From NCBI GenBank assembly GCA_019358835.1, contig JAHHIH010000034.1:1-47856 (forward strand): a stretch of DNA of 47,856 nt, read 5' to 3'. The DNA is from Tildeniella torsiva UHER 1998/13D (GTDB lineage: Bacteria > Cyanobacteriota > Cyanobacteriia > Phormidesmidales > Phormidesmidaceae). Shown piece by piece: positions 32,148-40,745 of this stretch. The notes beneath the pieces are model-generated. The model saw nothing but the letters and a program-made list of their open reading frames with translations. It was not told the origin of the DNA and searched no databases. The position numbers and the translations under genes are program-made. The first letter of the stretch is position 1. The number at the start of each line of letters is the position of its first letter.

Positions 32148-32214
32148 GGTGTTTCTCCGTTCAGTACGAGGGTCGAAAGGAATTTCTAAATTTTTAGGTT
32201 TGGCGCTGGGGCGG

Positions 32215-33783
32215 CTAGAGGAGGCAGCGATCGCCCTCTGCGGGGAGTTCGAGGTCAATGAGGTAGTCGGCGACGATCGCATTGACGCAGGGGCTAATGC
32301 CCTCCATGGCGACGGTGTGCCGCTCGCCCTCGACGGTGAGCACGGTGCCTCCCAGGGCTTCGGCCAGACTGGCCCCAGCGCCGTAGGGGGTGGCAGGGTC
32401 GCCAGTAATGGAGATGATCAGCGTGTCGGGTAAACCCTCCACGTTCTGGGCGTAGGGAAAGCCGAGGGTCGGCTCACCGGGCCAGAACTCGCAGGCGTCG
32501 CGGGTGACGCCCTCGACATCGCGTCCGGTATCGAGGAAGGGATTCACGTCGAAGATCTGGCGGCGCAGGTCGGCCTCTTGCTCAGGGGTGCGGCGCTCCT
32601 CGTCATTGCAGTTGATAGCGAGGTTGGCCTCAATGAAGTTGGTCCATATGCCGTTGGGATCTCTACCGTGGAAACCATCATGGATGGCGAGCAGCTGGTC
32701 GCCGCGCCCCTCGTGCTTGAGCTGGGCAATTCCGTCAATGATTCGTGGCCATGACTCAGCGGTGTAGAGACCGGCACCGACTCCACCCGTGGCCTGGAAG
32801 AAGTTCAGCATGCGTCCGTTCCCGGCGGGTACCGGATCATCGATCAGCGGTTGAACCAGTTTTTGGAACACGGCAGTGGACTGCTCAGAGTCAGTACCCA
32901 GCGGGCAGTCTGAGCTCTGGGCGCAGAACTCGGCCATCAGCTCAAAAGATCGCTGGAATCCAGCATGAAGTGACAGGCGGCGTTCCGCGCTGCCCTGCCG
33001 AGGATCCAGCACACCGTCCAAAACCATTGCCCTCACGTTTTGAGGAAACATCTCGGCGTAGACCGCGCCGAGCCGGGTGCCGTAGCTCTGTCCGAAGAAG
33101 GTGAGGGTCTCGTCTCCTAGGGCGGTGCGGAGCACGTCCATATCCCTTGCTACATTCCGGGTGCCGACGGCAGCGAGAACCTCTTCACCACCCGATCCCT
33201 TGGCGCACTTCTCCATCAACTCACGGGTGTCGGCAGTGTTCCACTCCCCTGACGTACCCAACAAGGTTGTTTTGTTTTCGCCCCTATCACTCTCTTCATC
33301 CGTGAAACAACTAATCGCTGGGCTCGAGGCACCGACGCCGCGTGGGTCGAAGCCGACCCAATCGAAGCGTTGCAGCAGCGGACTGTCCTTTAGACCCAAC
33401 GCCGAAAGGACGGCTACTTGCATGCCCGAGCCGCCTGGCCCGCCTGGGTTGATCACCAGCGAACCGATTCGCTCACTCGGCTCACCTTGCGCTGGCAGGC
33501 GTAGCACCGCAATCTGTATGGTCTCGCCAGTGGGGTCGTAGTAATCTAGTGGCACCTCGAGCCGAGCACAATTGAACGGGTCAACGTACAGTTGTTCCTC
33601 GAGCGTACTAGCTGCAAAACCCTCACAGGAACCAAAGGTCAGCTCCTGGGTGTAAAATCGCCCCAGTTCCGCCGCTGGCTCCTGGGCAGACTGTGTAGAT
33701 GCAGCAGGTGCCCCAACGATGAGAAGCAACATCACTGCTGTCGCCGTTAGTAAGCGTCGGGCGTAGGTCTTGGGAACGCGCAT
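32215..33783 (-). CDS. secreted TAP-like alpha/beta hydrolase (tripeptidyl-aminopeptidase type)
   Basis: A 522-residue exported hydrolase. The signal peptide (RRLLTATAVMLLLIVGAPAAS) is followed by a catalytic domain with the LVINPGGPGGSGM oxyanion region, FDWVGFDPRGVGASSP, and the nucleophile Ser in FFGQSYGTRLGAVYAEMFP. The TAP C-terminal domain holds the acid and base, ISITGDPATPYGAG and VEGERHTVAMEG, and ends with paired cysteines. The family (Streptomyces/mycobacterial SlpD/E-like) is mainly actinobacterial, which suggests transfer. GGAGGAGAATT precedes the ATG. Its 5' leader is shared with the CocE-type gene at 37.2 kb, and a broken relative lies at 35.0 kb. Expected activity: release of peptides from protein N-termini. 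Confidence 0.87.
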   Translation of the reverse strand: MRVPKTYARRLLTATAVMLLLIVGAPAASTQSAQEPAAELGRFYTQELTFGSCEGFAASTLEEQLYVDPFNCARLEVPLDYYDPTGETIQIAVLRLPAQGEPSERIGSLVINPGGPGGSGMQVAVLSALGLKDSPLLQRFDWVGFDPRGVGASSPAISCFTDEESDRGENKTTLLGTSGEWNTADTRELMEKCAKGSGGEEVLAAVGTRNVARDMDVLRTALGDETLTFFGQSYGTRLGAVYAEMFPQNVRAMVLDGVLDPRQGSAERRLSLHAGFQRSFELMAEFCAQSSDCPLGTDSEQSTAVFQKLVQPLIDDPVPAGNGRMLNFFQATGGVGAGLYTAESWPRIIDGIAQLKHEGRGDQLLAIHDGFHGRDPNGIWTNFIEANLAINCNDEERRTPEQEADLRRQIFDVNPFLDTGRDVEGVTRDACEFWPGEPTLGFPYAQNVEGLPDTLIISITGDPATPYGAGASLAEALGGTVLTVEGERHTVAMEGISPCVNAIVADYLIDLELPAEGDRCLL

Positions 33784-33870
33784 AATTCTCCTCCTAGTGG
33801 AAGCAGTTGGTATTGAGTCGTGCGTGAGTCGGTCACGATTTCATGGGTTGTTAAAAGAAATTTGAGACAT
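33783..33870 (-). repeat. shared gene leader, copy 1
   Basis: This leader contains an ATG at 33870 opening MSQISFNNP and then TGA, a CGCACGACTC block at 33815-33824 and the hydrolase ribosome binding site. The same arrangement, with the same 55-bp distance from ATG to block, occurs at 37193-37248; the CPBP gene start at 38032 shares the first ~30 bases. Confidence 0.6.
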
Positions 33871-33951
33871 GGTGTACCCCTTGTCTGTGGCGGAGATTCG
33901 AGAGCATCGAACTCCTATGCATGCACGGCGGGCTTGAGCGCGAGTGGCGGC

Positions 33952-34087
33952 TTACCGCGCGGCGACATTCAGAACAGCCTTGCCGTGGAGTTGACGGCTT
34001 CGCAGGGCTTTTACAGCCTTGTCCACGTCACGCCAGCTGCTGTGCCACACGATCCCAGGATAGACACCCGCAGCCACCCTGCCCGTG
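33952..34087 (-). pseudogene. C-terminal fragment of an MDR-family oxidoreductase
   Basis: The minus frame reads LTGRVAAGVYPGIVWHSSWR then DVDKAVKALRSRQLHGKAVL and ends NVAAR. This is the last ~45 residues of a zinc-type alcohol dehydrogenase/quinone oxidoreductase (the GR...P...D...A...GK.VL pattern). It begins within 15 bp of the end of the CPBP gene and has no N-terminal part nearby, so it is a relic. The remaining 33871-33951 shows nothing else. Confidence 0.6.
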
Positions 34088-34101
34088 AGCCAGAAGGTGC
34101 C

Positions 34102-34842
34102 TCAGCCTATGAGGGCCAGCACGGCATGAACCGTCAGATGGGCGATCATGGCGGTCTCTAGCCCGTAGCGCCAGAATAAATACCCCGCAACCCCTGCAAC
34201 CAAAGAATTTTGGATCAGTAAGAACCCCACTAGGGCTGGGGTTAACGGCAGTCCTAGGGCGATCGCATAGGGCAAGTGGGCCATAGCAAACACTAGGGAG
34301 GAGACGGCAATGGCGACTACCACCCATCGAACCTGGGGCTTACCCTGGCGCTGCTGCCCAAATCGCCAGCCTAGCCATACCAGCAGCGTCATCAGTCCCC
34401 AGCGGATCAGAATTTCTTCGGTGATACCGCCGTAGAGAAATCGCACTAGCAGCGGCGTGGGCTCAGTCGCCCCATAGGCTGGTGGCAGCAGCGGGCGAGA
34501 CAGCAGGGTAATCGCCGTCAGCAGTCCGCCGCTGATCAACCCACCCACCACGCCGGGCAACAGTTGAGGAACCATGGCTTGCCGCCACGATCGCCCACCG
34601 GCCAGAGCCTCTGCCCCCGGTGCCATTAGCCCTAGCCGGGGAGCCAAGAGCACGCCTATCAGCACCGCTACCGACAGCAAAACCGTGGGCTGCACCAGCA
34701 TCAGTAGCCTGACCACGGCGGCAGGGGGGGCACCCTCTGGGAGCAAGGGCAAAGGCAGCAACACCAGGGTCATCACCCCAGCCATGCCAGCCAGCCACAG
34801 CAGCTCAAACAGTCGCAGCCTCGCGTTTTTATGCTCAACCAT
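34102..34842 (-). CDS. CPBP-family intramembrane metalloprotease
   Basis: A 246-residue protein with about seven hydrophobic helices. The ABI/CPBP motifs are present: EEILIRWG (paired Glu and Arg) at about residue 141-148, FAMAH in the next helix, and H-L-x-x-H (HLTVHAV) near the C-terminus. Such Rce1-like proteases act on membrane-bound or prenylated peptides; in bacteria they are linked to bacteriocin self-immunity. Its C-terminus abuts an MDR fragment and its 5' end another relic, so the gene sits in heavily rearranged DNA. It is a second, non-identical CPBP gene in addition to that at 37295. Confidence 0.83.
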   Translation of the reverse strand: MVEHKNARLRLFELLWLAGMAGVMTLVLLPLPLLPEGAPPAAVVRLLMLVQPTVLLSVAVLIGVLLAPRLGLMAPGAEALAGGRSWRQAMVPQLLPGVVGGLISGGLLTAITLLSRPLLPPAYGATEPTPLLVRFLYGGITEEILIRWGLMTLLVWLGWRFGQQRQGKPQVRWVVVAIAVSSLVFAMAHLPYAIALGLPLTPALVGFLLIQNSLVAGVAGYLFWRYGLETAMIAHLTVHAVLALIG

Positions 34843-34857
34843 GACTCATCCTCAACT

Positions 34858-34947
34858 TCATTCTAGAATCGGCTTGTACAGGTCAATGACGCGGTCGAGC
34901 GTACCGAGTGGATGAAAGTACTGCTCTGCGGTGTTATCCAGCCTTCG
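34858..34947 (-). pseudogene. short C-terminal relic of an unidentified protein
   Basis: Between the CPBP start and the TAP-like remnant, one minus frame reads RRLDNTAEQYFHPLGTLDRV then IDLYKPILE and a stop. It looks like a genuine protein C-terminus but I cannot name the family. Confidence 0.25.
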
Positions 34948-34958
34948 CGATCTTGTGG

Positions 34959-35290
34959 TTACAGGGTGCAGGTCGTCCCTTCGTCGGGCAGTTCTAGGTC
35001 GATGAGGTAGTCAGCAACAATGTCGTTGACACACGCGTTGCCGCCGGTAAGGGCCACACCGTGCTGTTCGCCCTCGACGGTGAGCAAGGTGCCGCCGAGC
35101 GTCTCGGCGAGGCTGATGCCGCCCGAGTGCGGGGTGGCCGGATCACCCGTGACCGAAACAATCAGGGTTTCGGGAGACCTTCAATCCCCATGCGCGGCGG
35201 CTGCGTGGCGGTGCGCTGGCCACAGGCACTGAGCGCCAGCATCATGGCCCCGGTCAAGAGTGAGTGTCGGATATACGTTGTAGCGAGCAT
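34959..35290 (-). pseudogene. TAP-like hydrolase with central deletion
   Basis: The 5' end is intact: ATG at 35290, then a lipoprotein-type signal peptide (LLTGAMMLALSACGQ, with Cys in a lipobox) and a short linker to about 35175. The 3' end then follows in another frame: PETLIVSVTGDPATPHSGGI, then VEGEQHGVALTGGNACVNDI and ADYLIDLELPDEG. This is the final ~72 residues of the TAP C-terminal domain, close to the intact enzyme at 32215. About 400 internal codons are missing. It is a relic of a paralogue. Confidence 0.75.
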
Positions 35291-35355
35291 GGTGTTCCTC
35301 GTGAAACTATTGGCGCTGAGTCGTGCGTACGGCACGACCCAGCATAGGTTTTGGG

Positions 35356-37248
35356 TCAGCGGTCTCCCGTCAGCAGGGTGAAGCTCGGGGTGCCGGGGGA
35401 CAACTTTTCCGTGAACGACTGCCGGTATAACTCCAGCCACGGTGCAAGGTCGCCGGGCGTTGGTGTGTCATTGGCCGGATCGTCCAGGGCGAGTTCAAGC
35501 CGCGCGTCGTGGACGATGATCGTCTCGTAGGACGGCGTGTCGATCCAGTCGTTTGCGAGCGCAAACCCCGGCTGGATGGTGCCGATCTCGACGGCTAGCA
35601 CATGGCCGACTGGCAGCGTCCAGTCTGTCGACCGCAGCTCGAAGCTTGTCGTGCCGGGTTTCACCACCGCCACCTGCTGATTGAACATGACGGCGCTGCC
35701 ATCGGGAGCAACGTCGTAGAGGTCGACCATGACGTTGCCGTAGCCCTCGATCTCAAGCGATACCCGTGGCGTGCCGGTAATGCGAACTGGCTGCCCAAGC
35801 GGCGCAGACCAGATGAAGAAGCGGTTGGGTGCCTCGGCTGCGGGGTCGGCGAACAGGCCGTCGTCCAGATACGACCCGCCGCCAAGCGGGATGGTGGCGG
35901 AGTACTCCACAACCGGCCAGGTGTCCTGGGCACGCCAGGCACCGGTACTGTCCTGCACAACGTAGGCTGGGTAGGCCACGGTCGGTTCGATACCCTTGAG
36001 GTACTGGTCGTAGAAGGAGATCACCTCGTCGAACCAGCCTTCGCGGCCCATCTCCAGCCGCCCGTCCGCAGTGCGGTCGTTGCCCCGCTTGTGGTCCCAC
36101 GGACCAATCCAGCCGCGCTGCGGCCCCTGGTGGTTCGCGAGAAACTCCTCCATCGCCTCGGCTTCGGTATTCCACTCGAGGAAGCCCTGCGTGAAAAACA
36201 GTGGCGTGTCGGTACCCTTGGCCTGCTCCGCCAGGTCGCGGATCTTCCAGTAATCGGACTCGGGATCGGCGATCTGGTAGTTGACCAGGTTGTCAAAGTA
36301 ACATAGCGGGTTCGTCTTCTCGTACTCGGCATTCGTGCGGTAACGCTCGTCGTCGTCCGGCATCTGGGGCAGCGTGGCAATGGTGTTATAGACGTTGGCC
36401 ACACTGACAATCGTCGCGCGGGGGACGCCGTTCGAGCGGAAGTTGCGGTACAAATCCCAGATCGGTTCCTGTGCGACGACGGCCTTGAGCGCGTCATGGT
36501 TGAGGTTGCTGCCGATCAGGCTGGTGATGGCGTCGGCGGACTTGCCGTACATCCCGACGGCACCGGTGGACCAGGGCTGCGTCGCGGCCCAGTCAATCGC
36601 GGCCTTTACGTCGGCCTGATCACCCCGCCCCGCAAAGTCCACGCATCCGCTGGAGCCGCCGAAGCCGCGCGTGTCCACCATGACGAAGGCGTAGCCGCGC
36701 CCGAACAGGTCGGCCCCTTCGATCAAGTCATTGAAGCGGTTGGAGGGGCCGGTGTGCGCGTGGTTTTCCAGTGCCTGGCCACCGGAGTGCCCCAAGTACG
36801 GCCCGACCACCAGGATCACCGGCACCTTCTGGCCTTCGGTCATTCCCTCGGGCAGCAAGACGTCGGCGTGTAGTTCGACCTCGGAACCGTCCGAGGACGG
36901 AAAGTAGTGCTGCGTCCAGGCCGCACCCGGCGGGACGCGGTCGTTCTCGGCGTGCGTGACCGCTTTGTCGGCAGAGGCAACCGCAGCAGTCGCGGTCGCC
37001 TCTGCCGTGGGTGGCTGCGTGGCTGTGGGCTGCTGCGCCTCCGCCGGAACGCTCTCCGGCGCGGGCTGCTGCGCGGCTGCGAACTGACCGCAGACACTGA
37101 GGGCCAGCCCCATTGCCCCAGTCATTAGCAAGCTGCCGACGTAGGTTTTGCGAGTGAGTCGGGTTCTCCTCCTTGCGAGAACCCTTGGCCCTGAGTCGTG
37201 CGTGGATAGATCACGATCGCGTGGGTGGTTAAAAGAAATGTTTGACAT
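35356..37248 (-). CDS. CocE/NonD-family hydrolase with N-terminal extension
   Basis: A 630-residue secreted hydrolase of the X-Pro dipeptidyl-peptidase S15/CocE group. After a lipoprotein-like signal (SLLMTGAMGLALSVCGQ, beginning only at about residue 40) and a Thr/Ala/Glu-rich linker, the alpha/beta domain shows VPVILVVGPYLGHSG, VMVDTRGFGGSSGCVDF, the nucleophile Ser in GMYGKSADA, and GPWDHKRG with the catalytic His. The C-terminal jelly-roll (SLEIEGYGNVMVDLYDV) completes the family. The gene has an AGGAGG upstream of the expected start, but no ATG follows it; the only ATG is in the leader at 37248, giving a ~35-residue extension before the signal. High GC and family distribution suggest acquisition. 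Confidence 0.85.
   Translation of the reverse strand: MSNISFNHPRDRDLSTHDSGPRVLARRRTRLTRKTYVGSLLMTGAMGLALSVCGQFAAAQQPAPESVPAEAQQPTATQPPTAEATATAAVASADKAVTHAENDRVPPGAAWTQHYFPSSDGSEVELHADVLLPEGMTEGQKVPVILVVGPYLGHSGGQALENHAHTGPSNRFNDLIEGADLFGRGYAFVMVDTRGFGGSSGCVDFAGRGDQADVKAAIDWAATQPWSTGAVGMYGKSADAITSLIGSNLNHDALKAVVAQEPIWDLYRNFRSNGVPRATIVSVANVYNTIATLPQMPDDDERYRTNAEYEKTNPLCYFDNLVNYQIADPESDYWKIRDLAEQAKGTDTPLFFTQGFLEWNTEAEAMEEFLANHQGPQRGWIGPWDHKRGNDRTADGRLEMGREGWFDEVISFYDQYLKGIEPTVAYPAYVVQDSTGAWRAQDTWPVVEYSATIPLGGGSYLDDGLFADPAAEAPNRFFIWSAPLGQPVRITGTPRVSLEIEGYGNVMVDLYDVAPDGSAVMFNQQVAVVKPGTTSFELRSTDWTLPVGHVLAVEIGTIQPGFALANDWIDTPSYETIIVHDARLELALDDPANDTPTPGDLAPWLELYRQSFTEKLSPGTPSFTLLTGDR
37193..37248 (-). 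repeat. shared gene leader, copy 2 (in-frame with CocE gene)
   Basis: This segment corresponds to 33815-33870: ATG opening MSNISFNHP and the CGCACGACTC block 55 bp away. Here the leader has no stop and is fused in frame to the hydrolase. A partial third copy of the block lies at 35318-35327, upstream of the TAP remnant. Confidence 0.6.
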
Positions 37249-37294
37249 AGTAATGAATTCTTGGAGTCTGATTTTGATTGCAGTTGTTGATCGT

Positions 37295-38032
37295 TCAGCC
37301 CATGCCAGCGAGCACCATCACCGGAACCGTGGGCAGGTTGAAGACAACGTGAACGACGACAGCAGGCCAGACCGAGCCGCTACGGCGCAGCAACTCGGCA
37401 CCGACGAGCCCCATCACCAAAGCCGCCGGGAAAACAATGTTGATGCCGTGCATGAAGGCGAAGATCAGGGCACTGCTCACGACCCCGAAAACTGGCCCGT
37501 GGCGCAGCAGCACATTGGCGATGACACCCCGGAAGATCAGCTCCTCGCCCAGGGGGGTAAGGAAACCGAGAAACAGCGTCGCCAGGATTAAAGACAGCAC
37601 TCCACCACTGCCAGCTTCGGCATACACAGTCTGAGGGGTCGAGCTATCCCCGGTGATAGCGATATAGGCCAGAACCGCCAGACCCTTGACCACAAAGGCG
37701 ACCACTCCCGCTCCAACCCCGATGAGGAGCCAGCGTTTGGAGGTTTGGCGGACACCGAAGGGGCTAAGGGAACGGATGCGGAGCAGCACAGCGGCGGCAA
37801 ACCCGGCAATACCAGCGACGCCAGACAGCGCGGTGAAGACCAATCCGTAGACCACGGGGTCAAGTCCGAGCCGCGAGAGCTGCGAGCCGACTCCGTACCC
37901 GACTACGCTAAAAACGACGAGGCCAACAATGCCCTCGGGTAAGCGAGGGCGCGGAGCCTGGTTGGGCAGGGATGAGGGCGGCGCGGCGGTCTTTCCTGAC
38001 TCCTGCGGGTGGTTAGAAGGAACTTGAGACAT
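37295..38032 (-). CDS. CPBP-family intramembrane metalloprotease
   Basis: A 245-residue polytopic protein with motif 1 GEELIFRGVIANVLLR (about residues 164-179), motif 2 FAFMHGINI and motif 3 VVVHVVFNL, all with the expected Glu, Arg and His residues. The N-terminal 35 residues are Pro/Ser-rich and cytosolic. Its first codons (MSQVPSNHP) match the leader found in front of the TAP and CocE hydrolase genes, so this gene may be the source of that leader. It lies 46 bp upstream of the CocE gene on the same strand and could be co-transcribed. Substrate unknown. Confidence 0.85.
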   Translation of the reverse strand: MSQVPSNHPQESGKTAAPPSSLPNQAPRPRLPEGIVGLVVFSVVGYGVGSQLSRLGLDPVVYGLVFTALSGVAGIAGFAAAVLLRIRSLSPFGVRQTSKRWLLIGVGAGVVAFVVKGLAVLAYIAITGDSSTPQTVYAEAGSGGVLSLILATLFLGFLTPLGEELIFRGVIANVLLRHGPVFGVVSSALIFAFMHGINIVFPAALVMGLVGAELLRRSGSVWPAVVVHVVFNLPTVPVMVLAGMG

Positions 38033-38326
38033 GGTAATAAACTCTTGTAGGGCAACGGGTAAGGCGATCGCGGCGCAGTGGGTAAGAACAATTTGCCGAG
38101 GGTGCTCAAGCAGCGCTGTGACCCATATTTGAGCTGACCAAAATAGTTGAGATGCCCCAGCCCTTGAGATGCAGCTAATATTTGAGCGCGGATTCGATCA
38201 ACAATCGGGTCAATGCTTTGCTGGTCAGCTGTGGCTTCGATCTGCGAAGACTCTGTCGTTTGTTGGCTTCTACTGTGGTCAATTCTGCTCAATTGACCGC
38301 TTGGCCATCCCGTTTTTCAAAGATGA
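38033..38326. other. intergenic stretch without a recognised gene
   Basis: One minus frame from 38292 gives DQQSIDPIVDRIRAQILAAS with protein-like composition but then runs into the CPBP gene out of frame. One HIP1 site is present at about 38068. I see no promoter or RNA gene. Confidence 0.3.
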
Positions 38327-39364
38327 CTAATTAGAGGATTCTTGGATGGTTGCTCCCGCACTGCGGAGTTCATCCAAGAACCATTGGGTATCCGAGAGTA
38401 GCTCGGGTAGGTAGAGCCCAGGGCGAGCGGGAGAACGGTTGTTTAGTCCCAATACCGACGCGAGAGAAAGAACAACGCTCAGACCCGTGAGTGAGGCTGT
38501 GCCGTACTTGAACTCCAGCATTGATCGCGATCGCTTCGTTTGACCGTCGGTCTCGCCCTCGATCTCGACGACGATCTCGGTCGCAACCTCACCGCTCCGG
38601 CGGCGGCTGGACGATTCATCGGTCACCAGGTCGAAGCGTATATCCGGTGCCCCAGTGGCGGCATGGAGACTCGCGGTATCGAACGTGGAAAATGCAGTGG
38701 CATCGAGCGATCGCCCGTCAACTGATTCGACTGTGCCCTTTGCGGCGTCGCCGGACAGCCATACGCGCCGCCCACCCTCGAATACCAGAGCAGCGGGAGC
38801 AGCCCCGTGTAACCGCTCCATGTCTTCGAGCGCCGCTGGACCGACTGAATCCTTCTCGTCGACGATTGCGCCGAGCCTGATGGATTGGATGCTCTCGAAG
38901 CCTTTGACACTGTTCAGTGCCAGAAACACAGCCGCACCGGCCATCCAGTGACTGGCGAGCACGACGGGTGCTGCGGTCGCACGATGCGCGAACAATGCTA
39001 ACTCGGGGCCGATTTCAGTGAGGGCAGCGTTGATGTTCAGGTAAGGGACGCCCAAGTCCTGCGCGTAGCTCATACCTTTGAGTCCGGCTTCGGGAGCCAA
39101 CATGACCACAGCAGCTACGGTGACATCGCTACCGAGGCCCAAGCGGGGCTGATCGATATCTATGGCGACGGCTTTGGCAGCGCCCGATTCCTGAGCGACT
39201 TCGCCTGCCGCTTGCAGGTTCCGACCTCCAATGAGCAGTGGCACGTCAGAATGTCTTTCGCGGAGCCATCTAGCGGCTTGGCGTCCCACGACGCCCGATC
39301 CCCCAACAAGTAGTACGGCCTTATCGAATTGAAGGGCAATAGCTTTGTTTTGTTCTAATGACAT
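38327..39364 (-). CDS. saccharopine-dehydrogenase-like NAD(P)-binding protein
   Basis: I chose the ATG at 39364 (AAGAGAGATTTCA upstream) over the in-frame ATG at 39388. The 345-residue protein opens with a Rossmann fold, AVLLVGGSGVVGRQAARWLRE (GxGxxG-type), and continues with LIGGRNLQAAGEVAQE and AIDIDQP, as in saccharopine dehydrogenase-like/trans-acting enoyl reductase-like proteins. The second half is an alpha/beta domain with few conserved residues. It is a single soluble protein and probably reduces a small carbonyl or imine compound. Two AraC-type boxes 21 bp apart lie about 190 bp upstream, so it may be in the same regulon as the hydrolase and pirin genes. Confidence 0.78.
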   Translation of the reverse strand: MSLEQNKAIALQFDKAVLLVGGSGVVGRQAARWLRERHSDVPLLIGGRNLQAAGEVAQESGAAKAVAIDIDQPRLGLGSDVTVAAVVMLAPEAGLKGMSYAQDLGVPYLNINAALTEIGPELALFAHRATAAPVVLASHWMAGAAVFLALNSVKGFESIQSIRLGAIVDEKDSVGPAALEDMERLHGAAPAALVFEGGRRVWLSGDAAKGTVESVDGRSLDATAFSTFDTASLHAATGAPDIRFDLVTDESSSRRRSGEVATEIVVEIEGETDGQTKRSRSMLEFKYGTASLTGLSVVLSLASVLGLNNRSPARPGLYLPELLSDTQWFLDELRSAGATIQESSN

Positions 39365-39553
39365 TGAAATCTCTCTTACTGTTTGCAATAGATTGACTAT
39401 GCTTTTGTGGCAGCGGAGGGTCAGGTTCCAGGCCGCCCAAAACTCTCGTCGCCAATCTCAATAGAAATGCGACCAAACGCCAAAACTATTATTTTTGCGA
39501 CACAACCACTAGTCTTACTATTTGAAGTGTATCGAGTTTCAATGCTTAACTGC

Positions 39554-39586
39554 TTTCAGATTCTTATGATGATTTGTCAAATTCTT
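39554..39586 (-). promoter_or_regulatory. AraC-type boxes, copy C
   Basis: AAGAATCTGAAA (39554-39565) and AAGAATTTGACA (39575-39586) on the minus strand are 21 bp apart, two helical turns, exactly as boxes D2 and D3 before the pirin gene. They stand between an AraC-type gene remnant and the saccharopine-dehydrogenase-like gene. Confidence 0.6.
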
Positions 39587-39592
39587 ATGGCG

Positions 39593-39722
39593 TTAGCGCA
39601 CCTGTTTGGGAGTCAGGCCAGTGAGGCGCTTAAACTGTTGCGTCAGATGGCTTTGGCTGGAGAAGCCGACTTGTAGGGCAATGTCTGCGTTGGCGCAGTC
39701 TGTGCGCAGCACGTATCGCCAA
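39593..39722 (-). pseudogene. 3' fragment of an AraC-family regulator
   Basis: The minus frame reads ADIALQVGFSSQSHLTQQFK then RLTGLTPKQVR and stops, the C-terminal HTH of a PchR-like AraC activator. The upstream end dissolves near 39722, about 55 bp before an IS5-type element. It is a second, separate copy of the same kind of fragment found at 31244. Confidence 0.7.
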
Positions 39723-39778
39723 ATCTGTTTTTAACAGCATCATTTTCGCAATGCGGCTAACTCCTCAGTGAGTTCCTT

Positions 39779-40722
39779 GGAGGGTGTTTGAAAAATTAGG
39801 GTTTCAGTAAAAAAGCTCACCCTGTATAGGTTGCAGATAGATGTCAGCAACGCCGGAGTGAGGTTATGAGTAAAGACTACCCAGCACCCTAACCCGAGAC
39901 CAATACGAACTCCTGAGTGATCTACTGCCTGCCGCCGTCCCCAAAGTGTGGATCTTTAGGATGTGCTCAATGCCATCCTGGATGTACTGGTAGAAGGCGT
40001 ACAATGGCGGGCGTTACCGGGAATTTCTCCGCCTTGGCCAACGGTTTACACCTACTTAAGCCCTTCGGTCAGGCTACGCCAATGCAACCGGCGCAAGGAG
40101 GGCACCTGGGTCAGGATTCATGACCATCTCCGAGACTGGGTGCGCATTGCGCAAGACCGCCACCCTCAACCGCCAGAGGTCGTCATTGATAGCCAAAGCG
40201 TGAAAAGTGCGGCGATGGTTCACGAGGCGGTGGGCTACGATGCGGGCAAAATGATGATCGGTCGCAAACGGTTTATAACCGTCGAGACACTGGGCTTGGT
40301 GTTGCGGGTGCTAGTCACCGCCGCCAGTGTGCCCGAATGGGACGGCGGGAAGCAGGTGCTGTCTCGGGTGAAGGCGATGGGCACATCCATGAAGTGTCTG
40401 ACCCTGATTTGGGCCGATGGGGGCTTTAGCGGCCCTGCCTTCGTGATGTGGGTGATGGATACCTGTCGCTGGATTGTCGAGGTCGTCCTACGACCGCAGC
40501 AAACTAAAGGGTTTGTCCTACTAAAGAAGCGCTGGGTGGTCGAACTCACCTTTGGGTGGCTGCTCGCGTAGCGTCGAAGGCGTTAGGGATGCCGACGCTT
40601 GGTGCGGGACTACGAACGCCTGCCGGAAACGTCAGAATCCCTCATTTACCTCGCCATGATCCGTATTATGGTCAGGCGATTGGCATGATTTTTGACCCCG
40701 CCGGGCTTTTCAAACACCCTCC
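39779..40722 (+). mobile_element. IS5-family insertion sequence
   Basis: Perfect 16-bp terminal inverted repeats, GGAGGGTGTTTGAAAA at 39779-39794 and its complement at 40707-40722, bound 944 bp containing an IS5-type transposase. No clear target duplication is seen. The perfect repeats suggest a recent arrival even though the transposase gene is broken. Confidence 0.85.
39866..40688 (+). pseudogene. IS5-family transposase, frameshifted
   Basis: Starting MSKDYP at 39866, the frame is lost after one missing base near 39890, with a further small deletion near 39945. The main open part (39963-40571) reads VLVEGVQWRALPG, then VVIDSQSVKSAAMVHEAVGY with the first catalytic Asp, LTLIWADGGFSG with the second, and FVLLKKRWVVELTFGWL with the Glu. 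A 24-bp insert bearing a stop interrupts it at about 40570, after which GCRRLVRDYERLPETSESLI and the normal end VRRLA follow. Confidence 0.82.
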
Positions 40723-40745
40723 GAGTTGAACCATGCCCGCATATT

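Noticed and set aside
35602..36306. 234-residue plus-strand frame
   Set aside because: It is the complement of the CocE/NonD hydrolase; high GC makes long antisense frames common there.
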